A DNA stretch of 64,000 nt from the NCBI GenBank assembly GCA_026707325.1, contig JAPOXA010000097.1, positions 26,028 to 90,027 of the forward strand, given 5' to 3'. This document shows positions 49,963 to 59,945 of the stretch, one piece after another; the first letter of the stretch is position 1, and the number at the start of each line of letters is the position of its first letter. The DNA comes from Acidobacteriota bacterium. Lineage in GTDB: Bacteria > Acidobacteriota > Thermoanaerobaculia > Multivoradales > Multivoraceae. The position numbers and the translations under genes are program-made. The notes below the pieces were generated by a model, which saw nothing but the letters and a program-made list of their open reading frames with translations, was not told where the DNA came from and made no database searches.

Positions 49963-51012
49963 CTAGGCCGGGGCTCCCGCGCCCTCGTACAGAGTCTCGC
50001 AGCCCGTGCCGGCGAGGAAATCGTCCACGGCCGTCCTGTCGTCAGCTGACAGAGCTTCGTACTCGTCGCGCAGCCACTTCAGGCACTTGCCCTGGTACGG
50101 GAAGGGCTTCTGCACCCAGGGCCGGCCGTCGATCTCGCACTCGACGCGGTCGGCACCCGACACCAGCGCTCTCGCGTTGGCGATCAGGAAGGGAGCGTAG
50201 ACGCGGCCGACTTCGCCGAGGAGCGCTCGGAGCGTCGCGGACAGCTCACGACCGATCCAGTCGTCGTCGTCCGGTTCAAGGCCGGACAGGTCCTCGACCC
50301 GATCGACCCACGCATAGACGCGCGGCGCCACTTCGAGGGTCACCGCCATCGGCGTGGGATCGAACGCCGCGAGCTGAGTCAACTGGCCGAAGAACGCGAA
50401 GTCGGAAGCGCCCGGGCGGCTGCCCATCAGGAACTGCCGCTCCGTCAGGTGGTCCCGGAACAGCTCCAGGATGCGCCGGTAGCTCGCCTCGATCACGGGG
50501 CCCGTCGTCTCGTTCGAGCCGACGACCCAGAGCCTGGAGATCTGTCGCTCGGAGACCGTCTTCGCCGCCTGCTGGAAGTGCTCCTCGGGACCTTCGACCT
50601 GCCGCCAACGCGGCAGGATCTGGCCGGCCTTCTCGATATCCGCTTCGTACGCCCAGCGATAGTGGAACATGGCCTTGGTCAACCACTCGTCGCCGAAGTC
50701 CTCGAGCAGGTAGTCGATGAATGCGGTCACCGGGTCCGCTGGAATCACGGAGCGCCCCTCGAACTCCCGCTCGAAGCGTCGGATCAGCGGCGTCGAATCG
50801 ACGACCGCCTCGACCTCGCCCTCGGCGTTCGGCAGGTAGAACGTGGGAAGCAGCCGGACCTTGGCGGCCGGCAGGTCCTCACGGCCGTCGGCGCCAGAGA
50901 TCAGGAAGCGGTACGGGATGCGCCGGTAGCGCAGCACCGCGCGCATCTTTCGCGTGTAGGGCGACCCGGGGGCGCCCATGAAGGTCAGGGGCTGCGGCAA
51001 CGGTTCGGACAT
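49963..51012 (-). CDS. Glutathione S-transferase-like protein with long C-terminal region
   Basis: 349-residue protein: N-terminal thioredoxin-like GST domain (TFMGAPGSPYTRKMRAVLRYRRIPYRF, LLPTFYLPNAEGE with the Pro loop, VVDSTPLIRRFEREF), then an extended helical domain with FLMGSRPGASDFAFFGQLTQ (the usual GST C-terminal D box) and about 120 more residues (EIDGRPWVQKPFPYQGKCLK). Longer than standard GSTs. First gene of a two-gene unit with the MFS transporter, so a role in transport or conversion of a small compound is possible. Confidence 0.8.
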   Translation of the reverse strand: MSEPLPQPLTFMGAPGSPYTRKMRAVLRYRRIPYRFLISGADGREDLPAAKVRLLPTFYLPNAEGEVEAVVDSTPLIRRFEREFEGRSVIPADPVTAFIDYLLEDFGDEWLTKAMFHYRWAYEADIEKAGQILPRWRQVEGPEEHFQQAAKTVSERQISRLWVVGSNETTGPVIEASYRRILELFRDHLTERQFLMGSRPGASDFAFFGQLTQLAAFDPTPMAVTLEVAPRVYAWVDRVEDLSGLEPDDDDWIGRELSATLRALLGEVGRVYAPFLIANARALVSGADRVECEIDGRPWVQKPFPYQGKCLKWLRDEYEALSADDRTAVDDFLAGTGCETLYEGAGAPA

Positions 51013-51063
51013 CAGGAGCGGCGACGGATCATACCCGGCCGCCCCGCAGCCGCCGACTTCGGT

Positions 51064-51582
51064 CTATGCCTGGAAGTTCCAGAGTTCGTACGCGATGAGC
51101 CAACTGCCGTCCGGCTCACGCCGCATCAGCCGCATCCAGTGTCCGAGCGTGTCCGTCCTCGGCGATCCGTCGTTCGGAATCACACCCAAGGCGAATGTGC
51201 CCATGACGTAGGCCAACTCTCCGCTGAACACCGTCTCGTCGACGTGAAGCTGCACGTCCAAGTTGCCGGTCTCGAAGAACTGCGAGATGTTCTGCCGGAT
51301 CGTCTCCCGGCCGCTGATCGGGGGACCTTCCGGCTGCATGCGGACTGCGTCCGCGGCATAGAGCGCCGCCATCGCGTCCGCGTCGCCCGTATTGAGCGCA
51401 ACCATGAAGTCGGCAACCAGGGCGTTGAGGGCGTCCTCGTCGCCGCGGCTGGGTTCGACCGCGTTCGGATCCTCGGCCACCTCCTCCTCGACCGGAGGGC
51501 AGGCAACGACGACGAAACCGACCAGCAGGACAGCCAGGAAGCTGACCCCGGGACGCTCATGCCAGCGGGTCGTGCTCTTCAT
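51064..51582 (-). CDS. NTF2-like (DUF4440/SgcJ-type) lipoprotein, second of a pair
   Basis: 172-residue lipoprotein: leader SFLAVLLVGFVVVACPPVEE (lipobox VVAC), then an NTF2-like cup: ALVADFMVALNTGDADAMAA, LYAADAVRMQPEGPPISGRE, YVMGTFALGV and SWLIAYELWNF. AGGAGG lies at good spacing, inside the end of the upstream gene. It starts 2 bp after the stop of the related gene 51585-52139. Function unknown; such proteins may bind small ligands at the outer membrane. Confidence 0.83.
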   Translation of the reverse strand: MKSTTRWHERPGVSFLAVLLVGFVVVACPPVEEEVAEDPNAVEPSRGDEDALNALVADFMVALNTGDADAMAALYAADAVRMQPEGPPISGRETIRQNISQFFETGNLDVQLHVDETVFSGELAYVMGTFALGVIPNDGSPRTDTLGHWMRLMRREPDGSWLIAYELWNFQA

Positions 51583-51584
51583 GA

Positions 51585-52139
51585 TCAGCCCTCCTCCTGA
51601 GGTATTGCATCCGCCGGCATCTGGCCCGGCGGATGATCCCGATTCGAGATTTCCCGCGCGATCAACCACGAGCCGTCTTCCCCGCGGCGCATCAGATCCA
51701 TCCACTTGCCCACTTCCTGGTAGACGACGGACGAATCCTCCTTCGAGGTGAGGGTGAGGGCGTACGTGCCCCGCACGAAGGCCAGATCGCCGCTGTAGTC
51801 GCCGTCGTCGACATGAAGCTGCATGTCCCAGTCGGTGTCGGCGTAGTCCGCCGCGGCGAACAGCCGGATGGCGTCCCTGCCCTCGATGCGCCGGCCGTCC
51901 GAAGGAAGCCGAATCGCGTCCTCGGTGTAGAGCACCGCCAGTCCATCCGCGTCGCCCCGGTTGACGGCCTGAAGGTACTTGGCCGCCAACTCGCCCAACG
52001 CGGCCTCGGCCTCGGCCCTCGGGTCCACGTCGGGGGCGGGCGGCTCTTCCGGAGGCGCGGCGCAGCCCGCGACGAGGACCAGCATCGAGCAGAACACAAG
52101 TGTCGCAGAGATCCTCCGGGGGTTACCTCGATTGCCCAT
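51585..52139 (-). CDS. NTF2-like (DUF4440/SgcJ-type) lipoprotein, first of a pair
   Basis: 184-residue lipoprotein, paralogue of the next gene. Leader SATLVFCSMLVLVAGCAAPP (lipobox VAGC), then LAAKYLQAVNRGDADGLAVL, YTEDAIRLPSDGRRIEGRDA, FVRGTYALTL, KWMDLMRRGEDGSWLIAREI. The two share the same order of motifs (NxGDADxxAxLY, DGSWLIA), so they arose by tandem duplication. ATG 52139 has AGGAGG-like bases in the upstream AAAGGAGG. Confidence 0.83.
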   Translation of the reverse strand: MGNRGNPRRISATLVFCSMLVLVAGCAAPPEEPPAPDVDPRAEAEAALGELAAKYLQAVNRGDADGLAVLYTEDAIRLPSDGRRIEGRDAIRLFAAADYADTDWDMQLHVDDGDYSGDLAFVRGTYALTLTSKEDSSVVYQEVGKWMDLMRRGEDGSWLIAREISNRDHPPGQMPADAIPQEEG

Positions 52140-52290
52140 TCCGGACCTCCTTTCTGCGGCGGAGCCGCTGTCTCTATGTCGCTTGTCCCGTGTAACTCCT
52201 AGGCTAGCACCTGGACTCCGTCTCACGCGGCCGTCATTCGCCCGGTGTTCGGAGCGGGCGGATTAGGCTTCCGGGCTTCCGGAGTTCGTC

Positions 52291-54363
52291 TTGACGCGCA
52301 ACCTCTCCTCCTTTCTGGCCTTGGCAGTCGGCCTGATCGCCGGCGCGCTGGGTTCGTTGCCTTGGCTCGCCGGATCGTTCACCGTTGTCCAACCCGACCT
52401 GGCGCGGCTGCTGTTGATCGCCGCGCCGGCCGGCGGAGTGGCGGCCGTTCTGGCGGCAGTCGTTCTCCGCCAGGGTCATCCGGCGGTCCGCGTTGCGGCG
52501 GGAGTCCTCGGCCTGCTGGCGGTGGCCTCGAGCCCCGCCTTCACGAGGATCCTGGCCGACCAGGCGCCGGCCGAGCCGCGCACCGCCAGTGGTGTCGAAC
52601 CGACCACGGCCGCACCGCCAGCGGACCGGCTTCGCATCCTCCAACTGAACGCCTGGCACGGCTACCCGGACCCCGGCGGCCGCCTGGTCGTCAAGGAGAG
52701 TTCCTCCGATCGGTTGGTCCGGGCCGGCCGCCTCGCGGCGGATGTCTCACGGCTGCAACCCGACATCGTCGTGCTGCAGGAGGCCTGGTGCGTGCTCGGC
52801 GAAGGCTGTCTCGCCGACCGCCTGGCTCGGGAACTCGGCTTCCACGCCGTCTACGCCCGCGCCAACGGCTCGATCAGATGGCTGGGCTTCGAGGAGGGTT
52901 CGGCGATCCTCAGCCGCTTCCCCATTGTCGACCCCGAGGTGTGGCCGCTTGGCCCCGACCGCGACGCCTTCGAGCGCCGCATCGCGCTGACCGCGCGCAT
53001 CGATCACCCCGGGTTGACCTTCGACCTCGTCGGTGTCCACCTCGCCAACGGCGACGCCGACCTCGCCGGCGCCCAGGCCGAAGGTCTCCTGGAGCGCATC
53101 GTCGCCCGGCCGGGGCGTCCCGTCCTGATCGCCGGCGACCTGAACCTGTCGGACGACCATCCGGCGCTGGCCCGTTTCCGGGAAGCCGGCTACCGCGACC
53201 TCCTGGAGGGAGGCATCGACCACGTCCTGCTTGACGCCCGCAACTCCGACTGGTGGCCGCTCTGGATGGAGTGGGCGGAGGCCGATGCGATCTCGGATCA
53301 CCCGGGCATCCTCGTCGAGCTTCAGCTACCGGTTCCTCCCGGCGACGACGACTGGTCCGGCGACTGGCGGGCCGCGACTCCCACGGAGGTCGGCCTCGAC
53401 TCCGAACGGCTGGAGAAGGCCCTCGAGCGGATCGGCGAACTCGACGGGCTCCAGGGCATCCTCGTCGCTCGCCACGGCAGGCTCGTTGCGGAGCGGCACT
53501 TCCGCGGCTCCGCCGGCCACCGGCCGCACAACCTGAAGTCAGCCTCCAAGAGCGTCCTCTCGGCCCTGGCCGGTCTGGCGATCGAACGGGGACTGCTGGA
53601 CCTCGACCAGGAAATCGCCGGCGTGCTGCCGGAAGGCCGCGAACTCGACGACCCGGACAAGCGGGCGATCACGGTGCGCCACCTTCTGACGATGACCTCC
53701 GGCCTCGAGTCGACCAGCTTCGGCAACTACGGCTCCTGGGTGGCGTCGCGCAACTGGGTCCGCGCCGCGCTCGGCCGCCCGCTGCAGGCGGAGCCGGGCA
53801 CCCGCTTTTCCTACAGCACGGGCGGCACGCACCTGCTGTCGGCGACCCTCTCCCGCGCCGCCGGCCGGAGCACGCACGACTTCGCTCGCAGCCACCTCTT
53901 CGACCCGCTGGGAATCGGCCCTTCGGCCTGGGCCCGCGACCGGCAGGGCGTCCACGTAGGCGGCAACAACCTCTCCCTGCGACCGCGCGACATGCTGAAG
54001 TTCGGTCAGCTCTACCTGAACCGCGGCCGCTGGGGCGGTGAGCAACTGCTGCCCTGGCAGTGGGTGGACCGGTCGACCCGACCCGCCGGACTCGCCGCCC
54101 CCCGGGGGCGCGGCCGGATCTACGGCGGCTACGGCTACCTGTGGTGGCTCAGGGGGCCGCGCGAACGCGGCGCGTACATCGCCAGCGGCTACGGCGGCCA
54201 GTACATCTACGTCTCCCCGGCCGAGGACATGGTCGTCGTCGTCATCTCGACCGAGGTGTCGAAGGGACGCGGCTGGCGCGGCGAGCTGTTCGGGACCATC
54301 CGCGAGGGCGTGACGGGAAGCGTGATCGACCGCTACGCAAGGCCGACCCACGTTGTAAACTGA
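52291..54363 (+). CDS. Fusion of an endonuclease/exonuclease/phosphatase domain with a beta-lactamase-fold hydrolase
   Basis: 690-residue protein, TTG start with GGAG six bases before it. Residues 1-~90: three or four hydrophobic segments (membrane anchor). ~112-345: EEP domain with ILQLNAWHG, VVLQEAWC (Glu metal ligand), VGVHLANGDAD, IAGDLNLSDDHP and ISDHPG (catalytic Asp-His). ~365-690: class C beta-lactamase / serine hydrolase domain with the SxxK motif SASKSVLS, Tyr motif FSYSTGGTH, and ASGYGGQ in place of KTG. Each half looks complete. I know no standard protein with this pairing. Possible role: envelope phosphodiester or lipid/peptide hydrolysis. Confidence 0.82.
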   Translation: MTRNLSSFLALAVGLIAGALGSLPWLAGSFTVVQPDLARLLLIAAPAGGVAAVLAAVVLRQGHPAVRVAAGVLGLLAVASSPAFTRILADQAPAEPRTASGVEPTTAAPPADRLRILQLNAWHGYPDPGGRLVVKESSSDRLVRAGRLAADVSRLQPDIVVLQEAWCVLGEGCLADRLARELGFHAVYARANGSIRWLGFEEGSAILSRFPIVDPEVWPLGPDRDAFERRIALTARIDHPGLTFDLVGVHLANGDADLAGAQAEGLLERIVARPGRPVLIAGDLNLSDDHPALARFREAGYRDLLEGGIDHVLLDARNSDWWPLWMEWAEADAISDHPGILVELQLPVPPGDDDWSGDWRAATPTEVGLDSERLEKALERIGELDGLQGILVARHGRLVAERHFRGSAGHRPHNLKSASKSVLSALAGLAIERGLLDLDQEIAGVLPEGRELDDPDKRAITVRHLLTMTSGLESTSFGNYGSWVASRNWVRAALGRPLQAEPGTRFSYSTGGTHLLSATLSRAAGRSTHDFARSHLFDPLGIGPSAWARDRQGVHVGGNNLSLRPRDMLKFGQLYLNRGRWGGEQLLPWQWVDRSTRPAGLAAPRGRGRIYGGYGYLWWLRGPRERGAYIASGYGGQYIYVSPAEDMVVVVISTEVSKGRGWRGELFGTIREGVTGSVIDRYARPTHVVN

Positions 54364-54374
54364 ACGGCGTTCCA

Positions 54375-57300
54375 ATGAACCTGAAACCGAGGTTTCCGCC
54401 GCGCTCGGGCGTCGCGATCCTGGCCGCGCTACTGCTCGGCGCGGGACCGGCTGCCGCGTCGGAACTCGCCCCGGAAGATCTCGAGTTCTTCGAACAGAAG
54501 ATCCGCCCGGTCCTGGTCGAGCACTGCTACACGTGCCACAACAGCACGGAGATCGCGGAAAGCGGACTGCGTCTCGACTACCGCGGCGGCATGCTCGAGG
54601 GCGGCATGCGAGGTCCCGCCATCGAGCCGGGCAAGCCCCGCAGCAGCCTTCTTCTGCGTGCCATGAGGCACCCGAGTCTCGACTTCCGGATGCCCCTGGG
54701 CGGAGCGAAGCTGCCCGACGACGTGGTCGCCGACTTCGAGCGCTGGATCGAGATCGGGGCGCCCGACCCGCGGGACGAACCGCCCTCGGCCGAGGCGCTC
54801 AGGGAAGTCACGTCATGGCAGGCAACGCTCGAACAACGGAAGAGCTGGTGGAGCCTGCAGCCGATCACCCAGCCCGCACCTCCCGACGTCGCCGATGCGG
54901 ACTGGTCGCACAACGCGATCGACCGGTTCCTCGCCCGCGGCATCGCCGACGCCGGGCTCGAGCCCGCGCCGCTTGCCGAGCCGCGCACCGTGATGCGCCG
55001 ACTCTCCTACGTGCTGACCGGCCTGCCACCGACGCCGGCGCAGGTCGACGACTTCGAGCGCCGCGCCGCGATCGACCGGGACGCCGCGGTCGCGGATGAA
55101 GTCGACCGGCTGCTCGCCGATCCGGCCTTCGGCGAACGCTGGGCCCGGCACTGGATGGACTGGATCCGCTACGCCGAGACGCACGGCAGCGAAGGCGACC
55201 CACCGGTGCCCTACGCCTGGCGCTACCGCGACTACCTGATCCGGGCGCTGAACGCCGACGTGCCCGTCGACCGGTTGATCCGCGAGCACCTGGCCGGCGA
55301 CCTGCTCGACGAACCGCGAATGAACCCCGAACTCGGGATCAACGAGTCGGCCATCGGCATCGCCCAGTACCGCTTCGTCCTGCACGGCTTCGGCCCCACC
55401 GACGCCCTCGACGAACAGGTCCGGTTCACCGAGAACCAGATCGACGTCGTCTCCAAGGCGTTCCTGGGGATGACCGTCGCCTGCGCTCGCTGCCACGACC
55501 ACAAGTTCGACGCGATCAGCCAAACCGACTTCTACGCCCTCTACGGCACGATGGTCAACGGCCGCCCGGGCGTCCAGACGATAGACAACGAGGCGCGCCG
55601 GAACGCCCACCGGGACGACCTGGTCCGGCTCAAGGGCGAGCTGAGGCAGGTGCTGGCCGACGCATGGATCGAAGCCGCCGCCGAGGTGCCGGCCCGGCTG
55701 CAGCAGCCGGACGGACCGTGGGCCGCGGCACTCACGGGCGGCCAGTCTCCCTACGACCCGCTCTATGCCTGGGTTCGAGCCGGTCGAATCCGTGGCCGCG
55801 GGGCCTTCGCGAAGCAGTGGCGGGAGCTGGCCGCCGCCTACGAACGGAGCGGGCAGCAACTCGAGGCAAGGCGACAGGCGCCCGCCGTCCGGCGTTGGGA
55901 CCTGAGCCGAACCGGGGACGTCGAGCAGTGGTATCGGCACGGCAACGGCCTTCCCGAGGCGAAGCCGCAGGAAGCCGGGAGCTACGAGGTCACTCAGGGC
56001 GGCGGGACGATCGTCGCCGACATCCTGCCGGCCGGCGTCTACACGCACTCGCTCACGAACCGCCACAACGGGACCTTCTCCTCGCCGCGGTTCCTGATCG
56101 GAACCAGGCAGAAACTGGCGGTGCGGATAGCCGGCCGCGGCGGGGCGGTCGCACGCTACGCGGTCCAGAACTACCCCCAGCGCGGGGAGGTCCATCCGAT
56201 CGAAACGCTCTCGGACGGCGAGTGGCGCTGGCAGCACTGGAACCTCGACTACTGGGACGGCGACCACGCCTACATCGAGCTGGTGACGGCGGCCGATCAC
56301 CCGATGACGGGTGAGAGCTCCGGCGGACGGTCGAACCGCTCCTGGTTCGGGATCACGGAGGCGGTCGTGCTCGACGAAGACGGCGAGTTTCCCCGCGACG
56401 AGCCGGCCGAGTTCACGGCGCCCCTGTTCGAGATCGAAGGAGCGCCCGGCGACCGCGGCGAGCTGGCGGCCCGTTACGGCGAAGCGCTTCGCGGAGCCGC
56501 CGAGGCCTGGCGCGACGGTTCGATGACCGACGCCCAGGCCCGCTTCCTGGCGAGCTTCGTGCGCCGCGGCCTGCTGCCGAACGACCTCGGCGACGTACCG
56601 GAAGCGCGTGCGATCGTCGACAGGATCAGGCAGCTCGAGGAGGCGATCCCCGTGCCGACCCGCTCTCCCGCGGTACTCGCCGGCCCGCGCTTCGATCAGC
56701 CGCTGATGGAGCGGGGCAACCACCGGCGGCTCGGCGAACCGGTGCCGCAGCGCTTCCTCGAGGCGATCGACCCCGAGCCCTACGCGGACTCGGTCCACCC
56801 GCGGCTGGCCCTGGCCGACAGCGTCCTCGACCCCGGCAACCCGCTCACCGCCCGCGTCATCGCGAACCGCCTCTGGGCCCACACCTTCGGCCGCGGCATC
56901 GTCGCAACGCCGGACAACTTCGGGCAGATGGGCGAGCCGCCGTCGAACGCCGCCCTCCTCGATCACCTGGCGACGACGCTGCAGGAGGACGGCTGGTCCC
57001 TGAAGAAGTTCGTGCGGCGGCTCGCCTCGGCCCGCGTCTTCCAGCTCGAGTCGACGCCGTCGGAAGCCGCCCGTGAACGGGATCCGCGGAACGACCTCCT
57101 CTCCCATGCCCATCTCCGCCGCCTGGAGGCCGAGGCGGTGCGGGACTCGATGCTGATCGCCGCCGGTCAACTGGAACCGGTGAAAGCCAGCGGGACCCTC
57201 CCGGAAACCGGCTGGTCCAACCGGCGCAGCGTCTACGTTCAGGTCATCCGCAATCAGCCGGATCCCCTGCTGCACACGCTCGACCTGCCCACCCCGGTGA

Positions 57301-58298
57301 CGACCAAGGGCCAGCGCGACCAGACCAACGTGCCCGCGCAGTCTCTGCTCATGATGAACAACACCCAGGTCATGCACCTGGCCACTCGCTTCGCCGAGCG
57401 GATCGCCCGCGACCCCGATCTGCACAGCGACCGGGAACGCATCGCCGCGATGTTCCGGCTCGCCCTTGGCCGGCCACCGACCGAACCGGAACTCGGCGCT
57501 GCCGAGCAGTTTCTGGAGCAGGCCGTCGACCGGAAGCCCGCGCAGGAAGACGTGGAAGCGTGGAGCGCGGCGGCCATGGAACGCCGCGAAGAGAGCGCCG
57601 AAATCCGCGACTTCACCGCGGACAAGACCCGCGGCGTGCTGCGCTTCTACCATCGCGCGTCGGCGCCCAGGGCGGTCGCCGCATGGGAGTTCGACGACCG
57701 GCCCAAGAACGGTCGCGCCTACGATGCCATCGGCGCTTTCCCGCTCAAGCTCGGCCGCCACGTCCGCGTGGACGACGGCGCACTGTGGCTGGAGATGTCG
57801 GATGTCGTGACGTCGAAGCCGATCCGGAGGACGTTCGACGAGTACACGCTCGAGGCCTGGGTCGCCGGCCTCCCGGGCGGGGCAGGCGCCGGCGACGTGC
57901 CAGTCCACCTCGTCCTGGCACGGGACCGCCGGGGCGCCTGGACCGCGTACCGAAACAGCGCCGAGGCCGACCCGGAGAGCGTCCGTCAGGAACTTCCGAT
58001 GAGCATGGACAAGGGTCGCATCCGGTTCGCGGGCGCCGGCGACGCGCCTCTGGGGCTGCTCCAGGCCCGCCTCTACGACCGCGTCCTGGCCCCTGCCGAC
58101 ATCGCGGCCTCGGCGCTCGGCAACATCGAAGCGCCGTCGGAAGCGGAACAGGCGCGGATCTACCGCAGCAGTTGGTCCCGCATCGCTCGCCTCGAAGCGG
58201 AGGCCGATCAGCTCGAACAGAGCGCCGGCGGCGGCGACGCGTGGCGCCGACTGGCCCACGCCATGTTCAACCTGAAGGAGTTCATGTACCTCCGATGA
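54375..58298 (+). CDS. Planctomycete-type cytochrome c / DUF1549 / DUF1553 protein
   Basis: Exported protein of 1,307 residues. Signal peptide to ~29. PSCyt1 heme motif CYTCH (Cys51, Cys54, His55); then DUF1549 ([40 protein letters not shown]) with a second CARCH (Cys370-His374); a middle carbohydrate-binding-like insert (~560-760); then DUF1553 ([60 protein letters not shown]); and a LamG-like C-terminal part ([18 protein letters not shown]). Such proteins pair with DUF1501 proteins, as here (ATGA overlap). The biochemical role is unknown, thought to be redox steps in polysaccharide breakdown. Confidence 0.9.
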   Translation: MNLKPRFPPRSGVAILAALLLGAGPAAASELAPEDLEFFEQKIRPVLVEHCYTCHNSTEIAESGLRLDYRGGMLEGGMRGPAIEPGKPRSSLLLRAMRHPSLDFRMPLGGAKLPDDVVADFERWIEIGAPDPRDEPPSAEALREVTSWQATLEQRKSWWSLQPITQPAPPDVADADWSHNAIDRFLARGIADAGLEPAPLAEPRTVMRRLSYVLTGLPPTPAQVDDFERRAAIDRDAAVADEVDRLLADPAFGERWARHWMDWIRYAETHGSEGDPPVPYAWRYRDYLIRALNADVPVDRLIREHLAGDLLDEPRMNPELGINESAIGIAQYRFVLHGFGPTDALDEQVRFTENQIDVVSKAFLGMTVACARCHDHKFDAISQTDFYALYGTMVNGRPGVQTIDNEARRNAHRDDLVRLKGELRQVLADAWIEAAAEVPARLQQPDGPWAAALTGGQSPYDPLYAWVRAGRIRGRGAFAKQWRELAAAYERSGQQLEARRQAPAVRRWDLSRTGDVEQWYRHGNGLPEAKPQEAGSYEVTQGGGTIVADILPAGVYTHSLTNRHNGTFSSPRFLIGTRQKLAVRIAGRGGAVARYAVQNYPQRGEVHPIETLSDGEWRWQHWNLDYWDGDHAYIELVTAADHPMTGESSGGRSNRSWFGITEAVVLDEDGEFPRDEPAEFTAPLFEIEGAPGDRGELAARYGEALRGAAEAWRDGSMTDAQARFLASFVRRGLLPNDLGDVPEARAIVDRIRQLEEAIPVPTRSPAVLAGPRFDQPLMERGNHRRLGEPVPQRFLEAIDPEPYADSVHPRLALADSVLDPGNPLTARVIANRLWAHTFGRGIVATPDNFGQMGEPPSNAALLDHLATTLQEDGWSLKKFVRRLASARVFQLESTPSEAARERDPRNDLLSHAHLRRLEAEAVRDSMLIAAGQLEPVKASGTLPETGWSNRRSVYVQVIRNQPDPLLHTLDLPTPVTTKGQRDQTNVPAQSLLMMNNTQVMHLATRFAERIARDPDLHSDRERIAAMFRLALGRPPTEPELGAAEQFLEQAVDRKPAQEDVEAWSAAAMERREESAEIRDFTADKTRGVLRFYHRASAPRAVAAWEFDDRPKNGRAYDAIGAFPLKLGRHVRVDDGALWLEMSDVVTSKPIRRTFDEYTLEAWVAGLPGGAGAGDVPVHLVLARDRRGAWTAYRNSAEADPESVRQELPMSMDKGRIRFAGAGDAPLGLLQARLYDRVLAPADIAASALGNIEAPSEAEQARIYRSSWSRIARLEAEADQLEQSAGGGDAWRRLAHAMFNLKEFMYLR

Positions 58299-59713
58299 GC
58301 GATCACCAGTGTTCCCTGATGAGCCGCCGGCGGATGCTGGCTCAGGTCTCCACCGGGTTCGGCGCCATCGCGCTGAACGGCATGCTCGGCTCGGCGCTCC
58401 TGCCCGCACCCGCCCGCGGCGCTCCGCGGGCCCGGGCCAAACACGTCATCTTCCTGTACATGTCGGGCGGCGTCTCCCAGGTCGACTCGTTCGACCCGAA
58501 GCCGCGGCTCGACCGCGATCACGGCAAGCCGATGCCGACGAAGATCGAGCGCACCCAGTTCAACGAGAACGGCAACATCTTCGCCTCGCCCTTTCCCTTC
58601 CGGCAGTACGGCGAGAGCGGCATCCCGGTCAGCAGCATGTTCCCCCACGTCGGCGAGTGCGTCGACGACCTGGCGGTCATCCGCTCGATGACCAGCACGG
58701 TGAACGAGCACGCCCAGGGCAACTACTTCTTCCACACAGGCTTCCCGCTCGTCGGTCACCCGTCCGCGGGCGCCTGGGTGAACTACGGGCTCGGCACCGA
58801 GAACGAGAACCTGCCCGGCTTCGTCGTCCTGCAAAGCGGTCAGGCCGGCATCCCGCACGGCGGCGTCGGTATCTACAGCAACGGCTACCTGCCGGCCGAG
58901 TTCCAGGGTTCAATCCTCCGCGGCGACGCCGAGGACGCGGTCCAGAACATCCAGGCGCTGGAGGCCCCGACGGCCCAGCGCGAGCGGCTCGACTTCGTGC
59001 AGGAGATGGATCGGGCGTTCCTCGAGCGGCTCGGCGGCCACGACGATGTCGAGGCGGCGGTGCGCAACTACGAGACGGCGTTCCGGATGCAGGCCGAGGT
59101 ACCCGAACTCTGCGACATCGGCGGCGAGACCAGGGCGACGCGTGAGCTCTACGCGCTGGACCACCCGAACCGGACGACGGCGGACTACGGCCGCCAGTGC
59201 CTGCTGGCGCGGCGGCTGGTCGAACGCGGCGTCCGTTTCGTCGAGTTGAGCTGCCTGCCGGAACCGACCGACGCGGGCCAAGCCGCCAACCCGTGGGATC
59301 AGCACACCGGTCTCGAGGTCGGCCACCGGAACATGGCGCTTCAGGTCGATCAGCCGATCGCCGGCCTTCTTCGTGACCTGAAGGCGCGCGGTCTGCTCGA
59401 CGAGACGCTCGTCATCTGGGCGGGCGAGTTCGGCCGCACGCCGTTCCAGCAGGGCGCCGACGGCCGCGATCACAACCCGTTCGGCTTCTCGATCTGGCTC
59501 GCCGGCGGCGGGATCAAGGGCGGCACGATCCACGGCGCGACGGACGACTTCGGCTACCACGTCACAGACGACGAGGTCACGATCTACGACCTCTGGGCCA
59601 CCGTCCTCCACCTCCTCGGCATCGACCACACCAACCTCACCTACCGCTACGGCGGCCGCGACTTCCGCCTCACCGACGTCCACGGCAATGTGGTCAACTC
59701 GATCCTGGCGTAG
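58295..59713 (+). CDS. DUF1501-family protein, Tat-type leader
   Basis: 472-residue exported protein with a twin-arginine-like leader ([20 protein letters not shown]). DUF1501 is related to the alkaline-phosphatase/sulfatase fold: [20 protein letters not shown] (metal Asp region), [59 protein letters not shown]. Sits directly downstream of, and overlaps by 4 bp, its usual DUF1549/DUF1553 partner. Function unproven; Tat export suggests a bound metal. Confidence 0.92.
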   Translation: MSDHQCSLMSRRRMLAQVSTGFGAIALNGMLGSALLPAPARGAPRARAKHVIFLYMSGGVSQVDSFDPKPRLDRDHGKPMPTKIERTQFNENGNIFASPFPFRQYGESGIPVSSMFPHVGECVDDLAVIRSMTSTVNEHAQGNYFFHTGFPLVGHPSAGAWVNYGLGTENENLPGFVVLQSGQAGIPHGGVGIYSNGYLPAEFQGSILRGDAEDAVQNIQALEAPTAQRERLDFVQEMDRAFLERLGGHDDVEAAVRNYETAFRMQAEVPELCDIGGETRATRELYALDHPNRTTADYGRQCLLARRLVERGVRFVELSCLPEPTDAGQAANPWDQHTGLEVGHRNMALQVDQPIAGLLRDLKARGLLDETLVIWAGEFGRTPFQQGADGRDHNPFGFSIWLAGGGIKGGTIHGATDDFGYHVTDDEVTIYDLWATVLHLLGIDHTNLTYRYGGRDFRLTDVHGNVVNSILA

Positions 59714-59727
59714 CTTCGCGAGCACCC

Positions 59728-59904
59728 GCCTGAGTCGGAGCCGCGGGGGGCGGACTCCTGCGGACGTGCGCGCTCTGAGGAGAGTGAAGGGACGGCGCGC
59801 ACTCCGTTCCGCTCGCTTCGGTTCGGCGTCGGCAGATGAGAGGTCATCGGGAGTCGCTCGCTCCAAGGCCGCTGGAGTCCGCCCCCCGCGGCTCCGACTC
59901 AGGC
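59728..59904. repeat. 177-bp element with long, near-perfect inverted arms
   Basis: Bases 59728-59758 are the exact reverse complement of 59874-59904 (31 of 31). Allowing one mismatch, the arms extend to 59763 and 59869 (35 of 36). The 105-bp centre has a further short inverted pair (GTGCGCGC ... GCGCGCAC). It could be a mobile miniature element, a structured RNA or a complex transcript-end structure. It accounts for most of the gap between the DUF1501 and cytochrome genes. I see no target duplication. Confidence 0.8.
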
Positions 59905-59945
59905 TGGACACCGTCGTACTACGGAGGTTCACTTGCCCGGCTGCC

